DNA of 64,000 nucleotides from Pseudarthrobacter sp. NamB4 (GTDB lineage: Bacteria > Actinomycetota > Actinomycetes > Actinomycetales > Micrococcaceae): NCBI RefSeq assembly GCF_005796185.1, contig NZ_VAHM01000001.1, positions 269,963-333,962 on the forward strand. Reading direction: 5' to 3'. Each line of letters opens with the position of its first letter. Within the stretch, counting starts at the first letter, position 1. The notes below the pieces were generated by a model. The model did not search any database. It was not told the DNA's origin and saw only the letters and a program-made list of their open reading frames with translations. Of this stretch, positions 1 to 8,457 are shown one piece after another. The position numbers and the translations under genes were made by a program.

Positions 1-899
1 ACGGTGGTGCCCTGGTGGTCCTCGGCCGTCAGCTTGCCGTTGCGGGCGCGCTTGATGAGGTCCTCATAGGTGTGCCAGAACTCAGAGAAGTTGAGGGTTT
101 CGGCCTTCTTGATGTTCGGCACCATCAGCAGGCGCGTGCCGTCCGGCTTGGGCATGTCGATGGCGATGCCGAAGTTGACGTGCGCGGGCTGGACTGCGAC
201 GGGCTTGCCGTCCACTTCGTCGTAGTACACGTTCATTGACGGGAACTGCGAAAGGGCCCGGATGACGGCGTAGCCGATGAGGTGGGTGAAGGAGACCTTG
301 CCGCCGCGGGCGCGGGCCAGGTTCGAGTTGATGACCACCCGGTTGTCGATCAGCAGCTTGGCCGGGATGGCACGGACGCTGGTGGCGGTGGGCACCTCGA
401 GACTGGTGACCATGTTGGTGGCGATCGCCTTGGCCGGTCCCCGGAGGACGGAGACAACATCCTCTTCAGGAGCGGTGGGGGCCTTGACGTTCTTGGGCAG
501 CTGCGCAGGGATGGGCTGGGATCCCGTCTCCGCTCCGGTCTTCTTTCCGCCGTCGCGGGCCACGGTGGCGGGAGCCTTCTTTGCCGGCGCGGGCGCCGGG
601 GCCGCGGCCGGGGCGGCGGGCGGTGCCGGGGGAGCAGCCGGAGCCGGGGCCGGCGACGGTGCCGGTGCGGCGGGAGCTGCATTCACGATGGGCATTTCCC
701 TGGTGGGAGGATGGGCTGCGGCACGGGCCGAATTTCCGTTGGAAGAAGAACTGTTGCCCGACTCGAACGATTCAAACAGCGGCCACCATTTGGCATCCAC
801 GGCGTTCTTGTCCTGCTGGTACTGCTCGTACAGTTCGTCAACGAGCCACTCGTTTCCGCCAAATTCCTCTGGTAGACGGTGGCTAGGCTGCTCTGGCAC
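1..899 (-). CDS. kgd: Multifunctional 2-oxoglutarate dehydrogenase E1/E2 (Kgd), 5' part only
   Basis: The gene runs off the left edge; the first 299 codons are present. Kgd is the actinobacterial TCA-cycle enzyme that fuses an E2-like succinyltransferase domain to the thiamine-dependent E1 of 2-oxoglutarate dehydrogenase. Visible parts are an N-terminal segment with EEFGGNEWLVDELYEQY, typical of E1o N-termini, a flexible Ala/Pro-rich linker (about residues 60-115), and the start of the acyltransferase domain (RAIPAKLLIDNRVV, then VNFGIAIDMPKPDGTRLLMV). The GTG start at 899 is chosen because a GAGG box lies about 10 nt upstream and the product begins MPEQPSHRLPEEF, the expected N-terminus. The E1 catalytic domain is outside the window. 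Confidence 0.9.
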   Translation of the reverse strand, partial: MPEQPSHRLPEEFGGNEWLVDELYEQYQQDKNAVDAKWWPLFESFESGNSSSSNGNSARAAAHPPTREMPIVNAAPAAPAPSPAPAPAAPPAPPAAPAAAPAPAPAKKAPATVARDGGKKTGAETGSQPIPAQLPKNVKAPTAPEEDVVSVLRGPAKAIATNMVTSLEVPTATSVRAIPAKLLIDNRVVINSNLARARGGKVSFTHLIGYAVIRALSQFPSMNVYYDEVDGKPVAVQPAHVNFGIAIDMPKPDGTRLLMVPNIKKAETLNFSEFWHTYEDLIKRARNGKLTAEDHQGTT

Positions 900-1002
900 T
901 TGAAATACGCCTCTTCCATGAGTTTGATTTCTCTCCGGCCCCACGGTGCTTCAGCACTCAGTTCGAACCGATCTCTGCGTCCTCTGAACCCAGACCTTTG
1001 CA

Positions 1003-1033
1003 AGTCTAGTGAGCATCTTGTGTTAACTGCCAA
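1003..1033 (-). promoter_or_regulatory. Possible kgd promoter
   Basis: On the minus strand a TTGGCA box (1033-1028) and a TAGACT box (1008-1003) are separated by 19 nt, about 105 nt upstream of the kgd GTG. The spacer is longer than optimal, so this is a candidate only. The remaining sequence up to 1185 shows nothing recognisable. Confidence 0.3.
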
Positions 1034-1185
1034 TAAGGGTGACCCAAATCATGAAGTGACGCGGAAGGTGTGAAATATGGCGGCCGGACACATCGAAAAC
1101 TCGCGTTTTTCCTGTCCGGTTTGCCTGCTTCCGTTGGCATCCGGGGGCCGCGTCCGGGCCCCGCGGTCGGGAACAGGTGCTCCTG

Positions 1186-1191
1186 TAGACT
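1186..1191 (+). promoter_or_regulatory. Candidate -10 box for the CNNM leader transcript
   Basis: TAGACT matches the actinobacterial -10 consensus (TANNNT). It would place a transcription start near 1198-1201, giving a leader of about 250 nt before the CNNM gene at 1453. An ATG lies at 1201, so a leaderless short ORF (83 codons, stop at 1450-1452) could be read, but its codon composition is unlike that of genes here. No convincing -35 box is seen. Confidence 0.35.
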
Positions 1192-1219
1192 GAAACCCTT
1201 ATGGACAGTAAATCTAGGT

Positions 1220-1365
1220 GCCGGCCTGGGGGCTGTCAGCGGGGCATGAAGAGCAGCTCCGCGCAGCACACCCAAAGAGCCGGCAAACCCCGACCACGAG
1301 CCCATCACCCGCTGGCAGCACAGCCGGCCGTAGCCCCCAAGGAAAGAGCGTCGGCATCTGCCGAC
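1220..1365 (+). promoter_or_regulatory. Structured 5' leader of the CNNM operon, class unknown
   Basis: The predicted leader can fold strongly. An 11-bp helix (1233-1243 with 1308-1318, one G-U pair) is extended across an internal loop by GCCGGC/GCCGGC (1220-1225 with 1323-1328) and encloses about 64 nt. A second perfect 7-bp hairpin follows (1350-1356 with 1359-1365, GTCGGCA/TGCCGAC). The position before a possible Mg/Co efflux gene suggests a riboswitch-like element, but I could not match it to the M-box, ydaO, yybP or cobalamin consensus. Sequence from 1366 to 1452 shows nothing further. Confidence 0.4.
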
Positions 1366-1452
1366 CATCCTCCGCCGGGAAGATCCTCCAGTCTCACCGC
1401 TGTTTTCCTCCGCGCCGCTTTTCCGGCATCCGCCGTTCAGGCGGGATGCTGA

Positions 1453-2805
1453 ATGGAATGGCTTCTCCTCGCAGCAGGACTGCTGCTCATCGCCGGCACC
1501 GGCTTCTTCGTCGCCGTCGAGTTCTCCCTCATCGCCCTGGACCAGCCAACGGTGCAGCGGGCCATCGACGACGGCGATACGGGCGCCGTTCCCCTTCTGA
1601 AGTGCCTGAAGTCGCTGTCCACACAGCTTTCCAGCTGCCAGCTGGGCATTACGCTGACCACCCTCCTGACCGGTTATGTCATGGAACCCTCGGTGGGCCG
1701 GCTCATGGAAGCCCCGCTTGCCGCCGTCGGACTTCCTGACGTTGCCGTGGCCTCCATCTCGCTGGTCCTGGCCATGGTGATCGCTACCCTCCTGTCGATG
1801 CTCCTGGGTGAACTCGTGCCCAAGAACATGGCCATTGCCCTGTCCTTCCCGGTGGGCCGGGCCCTGGCGCGGCCCCAGCTGATGTTCACCGCAGTCTTCA
1901 AGCCGGCCATCATCGTCCTCAACGGCTTCTCCAACAAGGTCCTGCACGTTTTCGGGCTGGAAGCCAAAGAGGAAATCTCCGGGGCGCGCACGCCTGCCGA
2001 GCTTGCCTCGCTGGTGCGCCGTTCCGCAGCGATGGGAACGCTGGACGCCGGTACGGCCAACTTCGTTGCCCGCACCCTTAACTTTTCCACCAGGACAGCT
2101 GCGGACGTGATGACGCCCCGCATCAGGGTGGAAACGATCGACGCTGACCAGCCTGTTGCCGACGTGCTCGACGCCGCCCGCAGAACAGGCTATTCCCGGT
2201 TCCCTGTCATCGGTGATTCCCCCGATGACATCCGGGGGCTGGTCCACGTCAAGAAGGCGGTGGCCGTCCCGTGGGACCGCCGGCAGAACCTGGAAGCCGG
2301 CGCCATCATGACGGAAGTGCTCAGGGTCCCCGAGACCATCCACCTCGATGCCCTGCTGGCGGAGCTCCGGGAGGGGAACCTCCAGCTGGCCGTCGTCCTT
2401 GACGAATACGGCGGAACTGCAGGCATCGCCACCCTCGAGGACTTGGTGGAGGAAATCGTGGGGGAGGTATCGGATGAGCACGACAAGGTTCGCCCGGGGT
2501 TGCTGCAGAGCGCTTCCGGTGACTGGTATTTCCCTGGACTGCTCCGCCCCGATGAGCTGTCCGAGCAGATCCCACGGCTTACCGTCCCCGACGAGGCGGC
2601 TTACGAAACAGTGGGCGGATACGTCATGAGCAAGCTGGGGCGTATTGCCGTCGTAGGTGACACCGTCCCCGTGGGCGGCGGCACGCTGAGCGTCACCAGG
2701 ATGGACGGCCGCCGCATCGACCGGATCTGTTTCCGCCCCGAGGCTGATTCCGGGCGCGACGACGTCGAGGGCGCCATGGAGCACGACGACGGGACAAGAC
2801 GATGA
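1453..2805 (+). CDS. CNNM/CorC-family membrane protein (hemolysin family), first copy
   Basis: This 450-residue protein has the three-part CNNM/CorC (YhdP/TlyC 'hemolysin') layout. A DUF21 transmembrane domain covers about residues 1-190, with the signature QLGITLTTLLTGYVMEPSVG and LGELVPKNMA. A tandem CBS pair follows at about 200-330 (DVMTPRIRVETID, then VVLDEYGGTAGIATLEDLVEEIVGE). A CorC_HlyC transporter-associated domain ends the protein. Family members are linked to Mg2+/Co2+ efflux, or Na+/Mg2+ exchange; the hemolysin name is historical. The ATG at 1453 has only a weak ribosome site. It shares a 4-nt overlap (ATGA) with the paralogue downstream, so both are co-translated and may form a heteromer. 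Confidence 0.88.
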   Translation: MEWLLLAAGLLLIAGTGFFVAVEFSLIALDQPTVQRAIDDGDTGAVPLLKCLKSLSTQLSSCQLGITLTTLLTGYVMEPSVGRLMEAPLAAVGLPDVAVASISLVLAMVIATLLSMLLGELVPKNMAIALSFPVGRALARPQLMFTAVFKPAIIVLNGFSNKVLHVFGLEAKEEISGARTPAELASLVRRSAAMGTLDAGTANFVARTLNFSTRTAADVMTPRIRVETIDADQPVADVLDAARRTGYSRFPVIGDSPDDIRGLVHVKKAVAVPWDRRQNLEAGAIMTEVLRVPETIHLDALLAELREGNLQLAVVLDEYGGTAGIATLEDLVEEIVGEVSDEHDKVRPGLLQSASGDWYFPGLLRPDELSEQIPRLTVPDEAAYETVGGYVMSKLGRIAVVGDTVPVGGGTLSVTRMDGRRIDRICFRPEADSGRDDVEGAMEHDDGTRR

Positions 2806-3872
2806 GCGACTGGGCAGGAATCTTCTGGCTGGCGGTCCTGCTGCTCGGCAACGCCTTTTTTGTTGGGGCTGAGTTCGCTGTCATGTCTGCCCGGCGCAGC
2901 CAGATCGAGCCGCTGGCTGAGGCAGGCTCCAAACGGGCCCAGACCACCCTCCGTGCCATGGAGAACGTGTCGCTCATGTTGGCGTGTGCGCAGCTCGGCA
3001 TTACCGTCTGTTCTCTGCTGATCCTGCTGGTGGCCGAACCGGCTATCCATCACCTGCTGGCCGTCCCGCTGGAGACGCTGGGCCTGCCGATGGAGATCGC
3101 CGATGTGGCGGCTTTCGCCGTGGCCCTGATGCTGGTGACCTTCCTCCACGTGACTTTTGGCGAGATGGTGCCCAAGAACATCTCGGTCTCCGTGGCGGAC
3201 AAGGCAGCGCTCCTGCTGGCGCCGCCGTTGATGTTCGTTGCCCGGCTGGTCCATCCCGTCATTTCGGTGCTGAACTGGTCTGCCAACCACATCCTCAAGC
3301 TCCTCCGCATTGAGCCCAAGGACGAGGTGAATTCATCCTTCACCCTGGAGGAGGTCCAGTCCATAGTCCAGGAGTCCACGCGCCACGGCCTGGTGGATGA
3401 CGACGCCGGGCTCATCACCGGCGCGCTGGAGTTCTCCGAGTACACGGCGGCGGACATCATGGTTCCGCTCGACAAACTGGTCATGCTGAAATCGGCCACT
3501 ACCCCGGTGGAGTTCGAGAAGGCGGTGAGCCGGACAGGATTTTCCCGGTTCCCCATGCTCGACGACGAGGACATGCTGTACGGCTACCTCCACGTCAAGG
3601 ACGTGCTTTCGATCCCGGAGCAGGCTTACGGACGGCCCATCGCCGAAAGCCGCATCCGGTCCCTCGCGAACCTGGCGCTGGGCGACGAGATTGAAAAGGC
3701 GATGTCCGTCATGCAGCGCACAGGTTCCCACCTGGCGCGGGTGATTGGTCCGGACGGCAACACCCAGGGGGTCCTGTTCCTGGAAGACGTCATCGAGCAG
3801 TTGGTGGGTGAGATCCGGGACGCCACGCAGGCTACCGGCATCCGCCGGCTCGGACAGCCGAACGGGGGATAG
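2802..3872 (+). CDS. CNNM/CorC-family membrane protein, second copy
   Basis: This 356-residue paralogue of the upstream gene has a DUF21 membrane domain (ACAQLGITVCSLLILLVAEP, TFGEMVPKNISVSVADKAALL) followed by two CBS motifs (DIMVPLDKLVMLKS; GVLFLEDVIEQLVGEIRDA). It stops after the CBS pair and lacks the C-terminal CorC_HlyC domain of its partner. This long-plus-short tandem arrangement is common in actinobacteria. The likely role is divalent cation efflux or homeostasis. It starts inside the stop of the first gene (ATGA at 2802-2805) and ends 3 nt before a strong terminator. Confidence 0.87.
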   Translation: MSDWAGIFWLAVLLLGNAFFVGAEFAVMSARRSQIEPLAEAGSKRAQTTLRAMENVSLMLACAQLGITVCSLLILLVAEPAIHHLLAVPLETLGLPMEIADVAAFAVALMLVTFLHVTFGEMVPKNISVSVADKAALLLAPPLMFVARLVHPVISVLNWSANHILKLLRIEPKDEVNSSFTLEEVQSIVQESTRHGLVDDDAGLITGALEFSEYTAADIMVPLDKLVMLKSATTPVEFEKAVSRTGFSRFPMLDDEDMLYGYLHVKDVLSIPEQAYGRPIAESRIRSLANLALGDEIEKAMSVMQRTGSHLARVIGPDGNTQGVLFLEDVIEQLVGEIRDATQATGIRRLGQPNGG

Positions 3873-3875
3873 CGG

Positions 3876-3923
3876 GCCGGTGCCCTTCCCGGTGACGGGA
3901 AGGGCACCGGCTTCTTCTGTTTT
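3876..3923 (+). terminator. Rho-independent terminator of the CNNM operon
   Basis: A perfect 16-bp stem (3876-3891 with 3896-3911) with a GTGA tetraloop is followed by TTCTTCTGTTTT. It closes the CNNM pair and insulates the Zur-type promoter region immediately downstream. Confidence 0.92.
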
Positions 3924-3943
3924 AATAGTAATCATTCCCATTT
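3922..3943 (+). promoter_or_regulatory. Probable Zur box
   Basis: The sequence TAATAGTAATCATTCCCATT resembles actinobacterial Zur/Fur-family operators (AATGATAATCATT core with trailing TTCATT). The right half fits well; the left half is degraded (AATAG in place of AATGA). It lies 13 nt upstream of the ATG at 3956, in front of zinc transporter genes, and a zur gene is found at the end of the cluster. Identity is inferred from this combination. Confidence 0.6.
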
Positions 3944-3955
3944 AGAGGTAAAGCA

Positions 3956-4295
3956 ATGGCCGTCCACGCCCAGGCCTACCAGGTCCCTCGCACGCATGGG
4001 GGTGTCCGGAGCGCTCATTAACAAGCAGTGCCACGGGAAGAACAGCGCCGTGGTGTTCGTGACGCACGAGATCAACCCCATCATCGGCTATGTGGACCGC
4101 GTGCTTTACCTTGCCGGAGGACGCTTCAAGGTAGGCACTTCCGAGGAAGTCATGACCACGGAGGTACTGTCAGAGCTCTACGGCAGCCACGTGGAAGTCA
4201 TCCATGCCAACGGCCGGATCGTGGTGGTGGGCCTGCCCGATGCCACCACCCACCACCCTGCAGAAACGCATGCCCTGGCGGGAGAGCCTGCCTGA
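3956..4295 (+). pseudogene. Remnant of zinc ABC transporter ATPase (znuC/aztA-like)
   Basis: A ribosome site (GAGGTAAAGCA) and an ATG at 3956 open a frame of only 21 codons, stopped by TAA at 4019-4021. In another frame from about 3996 the last part of a metal ABC ATPase is recognisable: VVFVTHEINPIIGYVDRVLY followed by a typical AztA/ZnuC tail to the TGA at 4293-4295. Walker A, the ABC signature and Walker B are absent, so about 500-600 bp appear deleted. The tail overlaps the permease start (TGATG), as in an intact operon. No substrate-binding protein gene is present. The remnant cannot hydrolyse ATP; it may still allow coupled translation of znuB. Confidence 0.8.
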
Positions 4296-5173
4296 TGGAC
4301 GCGGACGGTATCCTCGAGGCCATCTTCAGCATCGAAAATTATGGGGAGCTGCTGGTCCTGGTCCAGAACTCCATCTGGGCAGGCGCCGTGCTGGGCCTCC
4401 TGGGCGGTCTGGTGGGGACCTTCGTCATGAAGCGGGACCTGGCCTTCGCGGTCCACGGCATTTCCGAACTCTCTTTTGCCGGCGCCGCCTTCGCACTGCT
4501 GATTGGCGCGGACATCGTTTTCGGGTCGCTGATCGGGTCCGTTGCCGCCGCACTGCTTCTTGGCTTGATGGGTGTGCGGGCCAGGGACAAGAACTCCATC
4601 ATTGGCGTGATCATGCCCTTTGGCCTGGGGCTGGGCATTTTGTTCCTGTCCCTTTACGAGGGACGTGCGGCGAACAAATTCGGCCTGCTGACCGGGCAGA
4701 TTGTTTCCGTGGACGTTGTCCAGCTGCAGGCTCTCGCCGGGACGGTAGTAGTGGTGATGGTTGCCCTGGTCGCCATCTGGCGTCCGCTCAATTTCGCCAG
4801 CGTTGATCCGGAGCTGGCCGAGGCCCGGGGTGTTCCCGTGCGGACGCTTGCCATCGTGTTCATGGTCCTGCTCGGGATCAGCGTGGCACTCTCCATCCAG
4901 GTGGTGGGAGCCCTCCTGGTGCTCGCCCTGCTGATCACCCCGGCGGCAGCAGCACTGCGCGTGACGTCATCCCCGGCCGCAGTAGTGGCCCTGAGTGTCG
5001 CGTTCGCGCTGACGGCCACGGTGGGAGGCATCCTGCTGGCACTGGGCGGCCGCATCGCCATCAGCCCCTACGTCACAACACTGTCGTTCCTGATCTACCT
5101 GGTGTGCAGGGTCATGGGCTCGGTCCGGAAGGGCCGCGGCATCAATGGGCGGGTGGCAGCAGGAACGGCCTAA
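4295..5173 (+). CDS. znuB: Zinc/manganese ABC transporter permease (ZnuB-like)
   Basis: This 292-residue integral membrane protein of the ABC-3 family (ZnuB/MntB/AztB) would form the inner-membrane pore for Zn2+ import. Its motifs include NSIWAGAVLGLLGGLVGTFVM near the N-terminus, HGISELSFAGAA, and the coupling segment VVGALLVLALLITPAAAA, with eight or nine hydrophobic helices. The ATG at 4295 overlaps the stop of the ATPase remnant. The gene is intact although its cognate ATPase is broken and no binding protein is adjacent, so it either borrows partners encoded elsewhere or is on its way to loss. It converges on zur with overlapping stop codons. Confidence 0.85.
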   Translation: MDADGILEAIFSIENYGELLVLVQNSIWAGAVLGLLGGLVGTFVMKRDLAFAVHGISELSFAGAAFALLIGADIVFGSLIGSVAAALLLGLMGVRARDKNSIIGVIMPFGLGLGILFLSLYEGRAANKFGLLTGQIVSVDVVQLQALAGTVVVVMVALVAIWRPLNFASVDPELAEARGVPVRTLAIVFMVLLGISVALSIQVVGALLVLALLITPAAAALRVTSSPAAVVALSVAFALTATVGGILLALGGRIAISPYVTTLSFLIYLVCRVMGSVRKGRGINGRVAAGTA

Positions 5174-5634
5174 ACGCCGCCGGCAGCCTTTCGTGCCGTG
5201 CAGTCCGGGCACAGCCCGAAAATTTCCACGGTGTGCGCCACCTCCGTGTAGCCGTGTTCCGCTGCTGTGCGCGCCGCCCAGGTTTCCACAGCGGGCGCTT
5301 CAACCTCCACTGCCTTTCCGCAGTTCCGGCACAGCAGGTGGTGGTGGTGCACCGTGACGGCGCAGCGGCGGTAGACGGCCTCGCCGTCGCCGCTACGCAG
5401 GACATCCACCAGCCCTTCGTCAGCGAGCGACTGGAGGATCCGGTAGGCGGTGGCCAGGGACACCGGGGCGCCCTGGTTCTGCAGGATCCGGTACAGCTCC
5501 TGGGTGCTGACGAAATCGTCCAGTTCATCCAGTGCTGCGCTGACGGCCCGGCGCTGCTTCGTGACGCGCTGTTCCCTGCCGCCGCCGGTTACCGGGGACG
5601 GGGTGGTGGAATCAGCCTTGGCGCCGAAGGGCAT
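5170..5634 (-). CDS. zur: Zinc uptake regulator Zur (Fur family)
   Basis: This is a 154-residue Fur-family repressor. A winged-helix DNA-binding domain (TKQRRAVSAALDELDDFVST through VSLATAYRILQSLADEGLVD) is followed by the dimerisation/metal domain with VHHHHLLCRNCGK and FGLCPDCTA, which carries the His-rich regulatory site and the four structural Zn cysteines. With Zn2+ bound it would repress zinc uptake genes, including the box at 3922-3943. The ATG at 5634 is preferred because GAGGAA lies about 11 nt upstream; a TTG at 5664 is the longer alternative. Its stop overlaps the znuB stop by 2 nt. Confidence 0.88.
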   Translation of the reverse strand: MPFGAKADSTTPSPVTGGGREQRVTKQRRAVSAALDELDDFVSTQELYRILQNQGAPVSLATAYRILQSLADEGLVDVLRSGDGEAVYRRCAVTVHHHHLLCRNCGKAVEVEAPAVETWAARTAAEHGYTEVAHTVEIFGLCPDCTARKAAGGV

Positions 5635-5727
5635 GGGTGGACTCGCTTCCTCAGATGGTGGCAAAGATACAGATTACCAGCCGAGGCTTCGTGGACATGG
5701 TCCGGAGGCGGACCCTAGGCTGGCGCT

Positions 5728-6384
5728 ATGAAGCTGACCAAATACACCCACGCCTGCATCCGCCTCGAAAAGGACGGCCGGGTCCTGGTCCTTGATCCTG
5801 GCAACTTCTCCGAATCGGAGGAGGCCCTGCGCGGTGCTGAAAGCGTACTGGTCACGCATGAGCACGCCGACCACATCGACGTCCCGGTGGTGGTCCAGGC
5901 GCTGGAGGAAAACACGGACCTGGCGGTTTATGCGCCGGCAGGCGTGGCCGCCCAGCTGCAGGAAAAGCTAGACGGGGCCGGTGCGAGGATCCACTCAGTG
6001 AACCCGGGCTCGCACTTCGAGGCTGCAGGCTTCACTGTCCGCAGCTTCGGCGGCCAGCACGCCCTGATCCATCCGCAGATTCCGGTGGTGGCGAACATCG
6101 GCTACCTTATCGACGACAACGTCTACCACCCGGGGGACTCATTCGTGGTTCCTGACGGCATCAGCGTGAGCACCCTGCTGGTTCCCCTCCACGCACCGTG
6201 GAGCAAGTCCGCGGAAGTGGTGGACTTCGTGATCGGCGTCCGGGCTCCGCGGGCCTTCCAGATCCATGACGGGCTGCTTAACGACAATGGCCTGAAAATT
6301 GTGGAAGGCCATGTCCAGAGAATCGGGGCCAAGTACGGCACGCAGTACAGCCACCTGTCTCCCCGGGAGTCGGTAGAAGTCTAA
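5728..6384 (+). CDS. MBL-fold metal-dependent hydrolase
   Basis: The 218-residue product has the metallo-beta-lactamase fold in its UlaG/YtkL-like form. The dinuclear metal motif HEHADH occupies residues 44-49, preceded by VLVLDPGNF (strand and Asp). Later parts include [20 protein letters not shown] and HPGDSF, supplying further metal ligands. The substrate is unknown; relatives act on lactones, phosphodiesters or N-acyl compounds. The gene is transcribed away from zur and converges on the cysteine desulfhydrase gene, with stop codons overlapping by 4 nt (6381-6384). Confidence 0.85.
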   Translation: MKLTKYTHACIRLEKDGRVLVLDPGNFSESEEALRGAESVLVTHEHADHIDVPVVVQALEENTDLAVYAPAGVAAQLQEKLDGAGARIHSVNPGSHFEAAGFTVRSFGGQHALIHPQIPVVANIGYLIDDNVYHPGDSFVVPDGISVSTLLVPLHAPWSKSAEVVDFVIGVRAPRAFQIHDGLLNDNGLKIVEGHVQRIGAKYGTQYSHLSPRESVEV

Positions 6385-7484
6385 ACGGGGCCGGGTTCCC
6401 AGCGGCCCGTATCGAAGAACGCCGCGATGAGCGCTTCGTAGGGCTCCGGGGCCAGCCCCTGGGCACCCAGCCACTCCTGGTTGTAGTAGCTGCCGGCATA
6501 GCGTTCTCCGCCGTCGCACATCAGGGAAACCACACTGCCCTTGCGGCCGCCGGCAACCATTTCCGCAACCAGCTGCCACACGCCCCACAGGTTGGTGCCG
6601 GTGGAAGGCCCTGCATGGAGCCCGGCCAGGCGGTGAAGGTGCCGCATTGCGGCCACGGACGCTGCGTCGGGGACCTGGAGCATACGGTCAATCACGGAGG
6701 GCACGAAACTGGGCTCCATCCGCGGCCTGCCGATGCCCTCGATTCGGGAGGGTAGGCCCGCCGGAGCTTCGGAGTCTGCCAGCCAGCCGGGGTAGAACGC
6801 CGAATTTTCCGGATCCACCACCAGCAGCTGGGTCGGGTGGCTGTGGTAGCGGAGATACCGGCCGATCGTTGCGCTGGTTCCGCCGGTCCCGGCACCCACC
6901 ACGATCCAGTCCGGGACACGGTACTCCTCCAGTTCCAGCTGGCCAAAAATGGATTCGGCAATGTTGTTGTTTCCGCGCCAGTCGGTTGCGCGCTCGGCAT
7001 ACGTGAACTGGTCCATGTAATGGCCCTTGCAGGTGGCGGCAACCTCCTGGGCCCTGGCATAAACGTCCGACGCGTGCTCCACGAGCAGGCAGGACCCGCC
7101 GAACTGTTCGATCAGGGCGATCTTCTCTGGGCTGGTAGTTCGGGCCATCACTGCAATGAACGGCAGGCCAAGGAGCTGGGCGAAGTACGCCTCTGACACC
7201 GCCGTACTCCCGCTCGAGGCCTCAACGATCGTGGTGTCCTCCCGGATCCAGCCGTTCACCAGCCCGAAGAGGAACAGCGAGCGGGCCAGCCGGTGCTTCA
7301 GGCTGCCTGAGCGATGGGTCGACTCGTCCTTGAGGTAAAGGTGCACGCCCCAGTGTTCCGGAAGCGGGACTGAGTAGAGGTGCGTGTCGGCGGAGCGGTT
7401 GTTTTCGGCCCTGATCCTGCGGATTGCCTGGTCTGCCCATTCCCGGTTCCCGTTGAACCGGCCTGGGCTGCGCTCGATCTTCAC
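6381..7484 (-). CDS. PLP-dependent cysteine desulfhydrase, Cds1-like (cysteine synthase family)
   Basis: This 367-residue fold-type II PLP enzyme belongs to the cysteine synthase/cystathionine beta-synthase superfamily. The PLP lysine is in the segment [10 protein letters not shown] (K63), followed by [19 protein letters not shown] and the phosphate-binding loop [15 protein letters not shown]. The whole sequence resembles mycobacterial Cds1 (Rv3684), which degrades L-cysteine to H2S, ammonia and pyruvate, more than biosynthetic CysK or CysM. That functional assignment is by resemblance only. It is divergent from a sulfurtransferase gene with a 76-bp shared upstream region, a sensible partner in sulfane-sulfur or H2S handling. 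Confidence 0.78.
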   Translation of the reverse strand: MKIERSPGRFNGNREWADQAIRRIRAENNRSADTHLYSVPLPEHWGVHLYLKDESTHRSGSLKHRLARSLFLFGLVNGWIREDTTIVEASSGSTAVSEAYFAQLLGLPFIAVMARTTSPEKIALIEQFGGSCLLVEHASDVYARAQEVAATCKGHYMDQFTYAERATDWRGNNNIAESIFGQLELEEYRVPDWIVVGAGTGGTSATIGRYLRYHSHPTQLLVVDPENSAFYPGWLADSEAPAGLPSRIEGIGRPRMEPSFVPSVIDRMLQVPDAASVAAMRHLHRLAGLHAGPSTGTNLWGVWQLVAEMVAGGRKGSVVSLMCDGGERYAGSYYNQEWLGAQGLAPEPYEALIAAFFDTGRWEPGPV

Positions 7485-7560
7485 CGCACCAGCCTACCCG
7501 CGGTCCGAAGGGCTGCGGTTAGAGTGGAGCCGTTGGCCATACCACCGCTGAAGGAGTGCA

Positions 7561-8457
7561 ATGAATCCCCTCATCGACGTGGCTGCGCTGCAGGCCCGTC
7601 TGGCGGAAAACCGCCGCACTGTACTGCTTGACGTGCGCTGGGCCCTGGGGGACCCGCACGGCTACCGGCACTACCTGCAGGGGCATCTCCCTGGAGCCGT
7701 TTTCGTGGACCTCGCCACGGAGCTTGCCGCTCCGGCACTGCCGGCCCGGGGCAGGCACCCCCTTCCGGCACTTGGCGACTTCGAGGAGAGCGCGAGGCGC
7801 TGGGGCATCAACGACGGCGACGCCGTGGTTGCTTACGATGACAGCGGCAACATGGCAGCAGCCCGTGCGTGGTGGATGCTGCGGAATGCCGGCGTGGAAG
7901 ACGTATACCTGCTCGACGGCGGCCTGGCCGCCTGGCGCGCGGCGGGCCTTCCGGTCGAGTCCGGATCAGTTGTCCCGGAAGCGGGGAACGTGCGCCTTGC
8001 GGAGGGCAACATGCCCATGGTCGACGCCGATGCTGCCGCCGCCTGGCCGGAGAAGGGCCTCCTGCTGGACGCGCGGGCGGGGGAAAGGTACCGGGGTGAG
8101 GTTGAGCCTGTGGACCCGCGGGCCGGCCACATTCCAGGCGCAGTGAGTGCGCCGACGTCGGACAACCTGGACGGCAGCGGACTGTTCCTGCAGCCGGACA
8201 TGCTGCGGCGGCGCTTCGAGTCGCTGGGCGTTGGGGAGGGGGTGCCGGTGGCCGTCTACTGCGGGTCCGGCGTAACAGCGGCACATGGGGTGGCAGCACT
8301 TGAGCTTGCCGGTTTCCGTGCTGCACTGTATCCGGGCTCGTTTTCGGAGTGGTCCAACAACCCGCAGCTGCCCGTTGCGACGGGTGAAGAACCAGGCCTG
8401 CCGGGCGGCCTGCCGGGTGGAAACAGTGTTGCGGGCGAGGGTAGCGTCGCACTATGA
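7561..8457 (+). CDS. sseA: Two-domain sulfurtransferase (3-mercaptopyruvate/thiosulfate type)
   Basis: This 298-residue protein has tandem rhodanese domains. The inactive N-terminal domain contains LLDVRWALGDPHGYRHYLQG and GHLPGAVFVD. The active C-terminal domain contains GHIPGAVSAPT and the loop YCGSGVTAAH with catalytic Cys234. A CG(S/T)GVT loop is characteristic of 3-mercaptopyruvate sulfurtransferases, whereas thiosulfate rhodaneses usually have CRKGVT. Sulfur would be moved from mercaptopyruvate to thiols or cyanide. The stop overlaps the next start (ATGA), so it is co-translated with the dehydrogenase. It stands divergent to a Cds1-like cysteine-degrading enzyme. Confidence 0.87.
   Translation: MNPLIDVAALQARLAENRRTVLLDVRWALGDPHGYRHYLQGHLPGAVFVDLATELAAPALPARGRHPLPALGDFEESARRWGINDGDAVVAYDDSGNMAAARAWWMLRNAGVEDVYLLDGGLAAWRAAGLPVESGSVVPEAGNVRLAEGNMPMVDADAAAAWPEKGLLLDARAGERYRGEVEPVDPRAGHIPGAVSAPTSDNLDGSGLFLQPDMLRRRFESLGVGEGVPVAVYCGSGVTAAHGVAALELAGFRAALYPGSFSEWSNNPQLPVATGEEPGLPGGLPGGNSVAGEGSVAL

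Noticed and set aside
1220..1365. M-box (ykoK) riboswitch
   Set aside because: Only the AGGTG start resembles it; the conserved GAGGCTCC and downstream loops are not present.
1201..1452. 83-codon frame in the CNNM leader
   Set aside because: The ATG is well placed for leaderless reading, but third-position GC is low for this genome and the peptide has no features; kept only as a possibility within the leader finding.
1006..2784. 592-codon minus-strand frame opposite the CNNM gene
   Set aside because: It is the antisense of a well-supported gene; the product is His/Gly/Gln-rich low complexity with no domain, typical of high-GC shadows.
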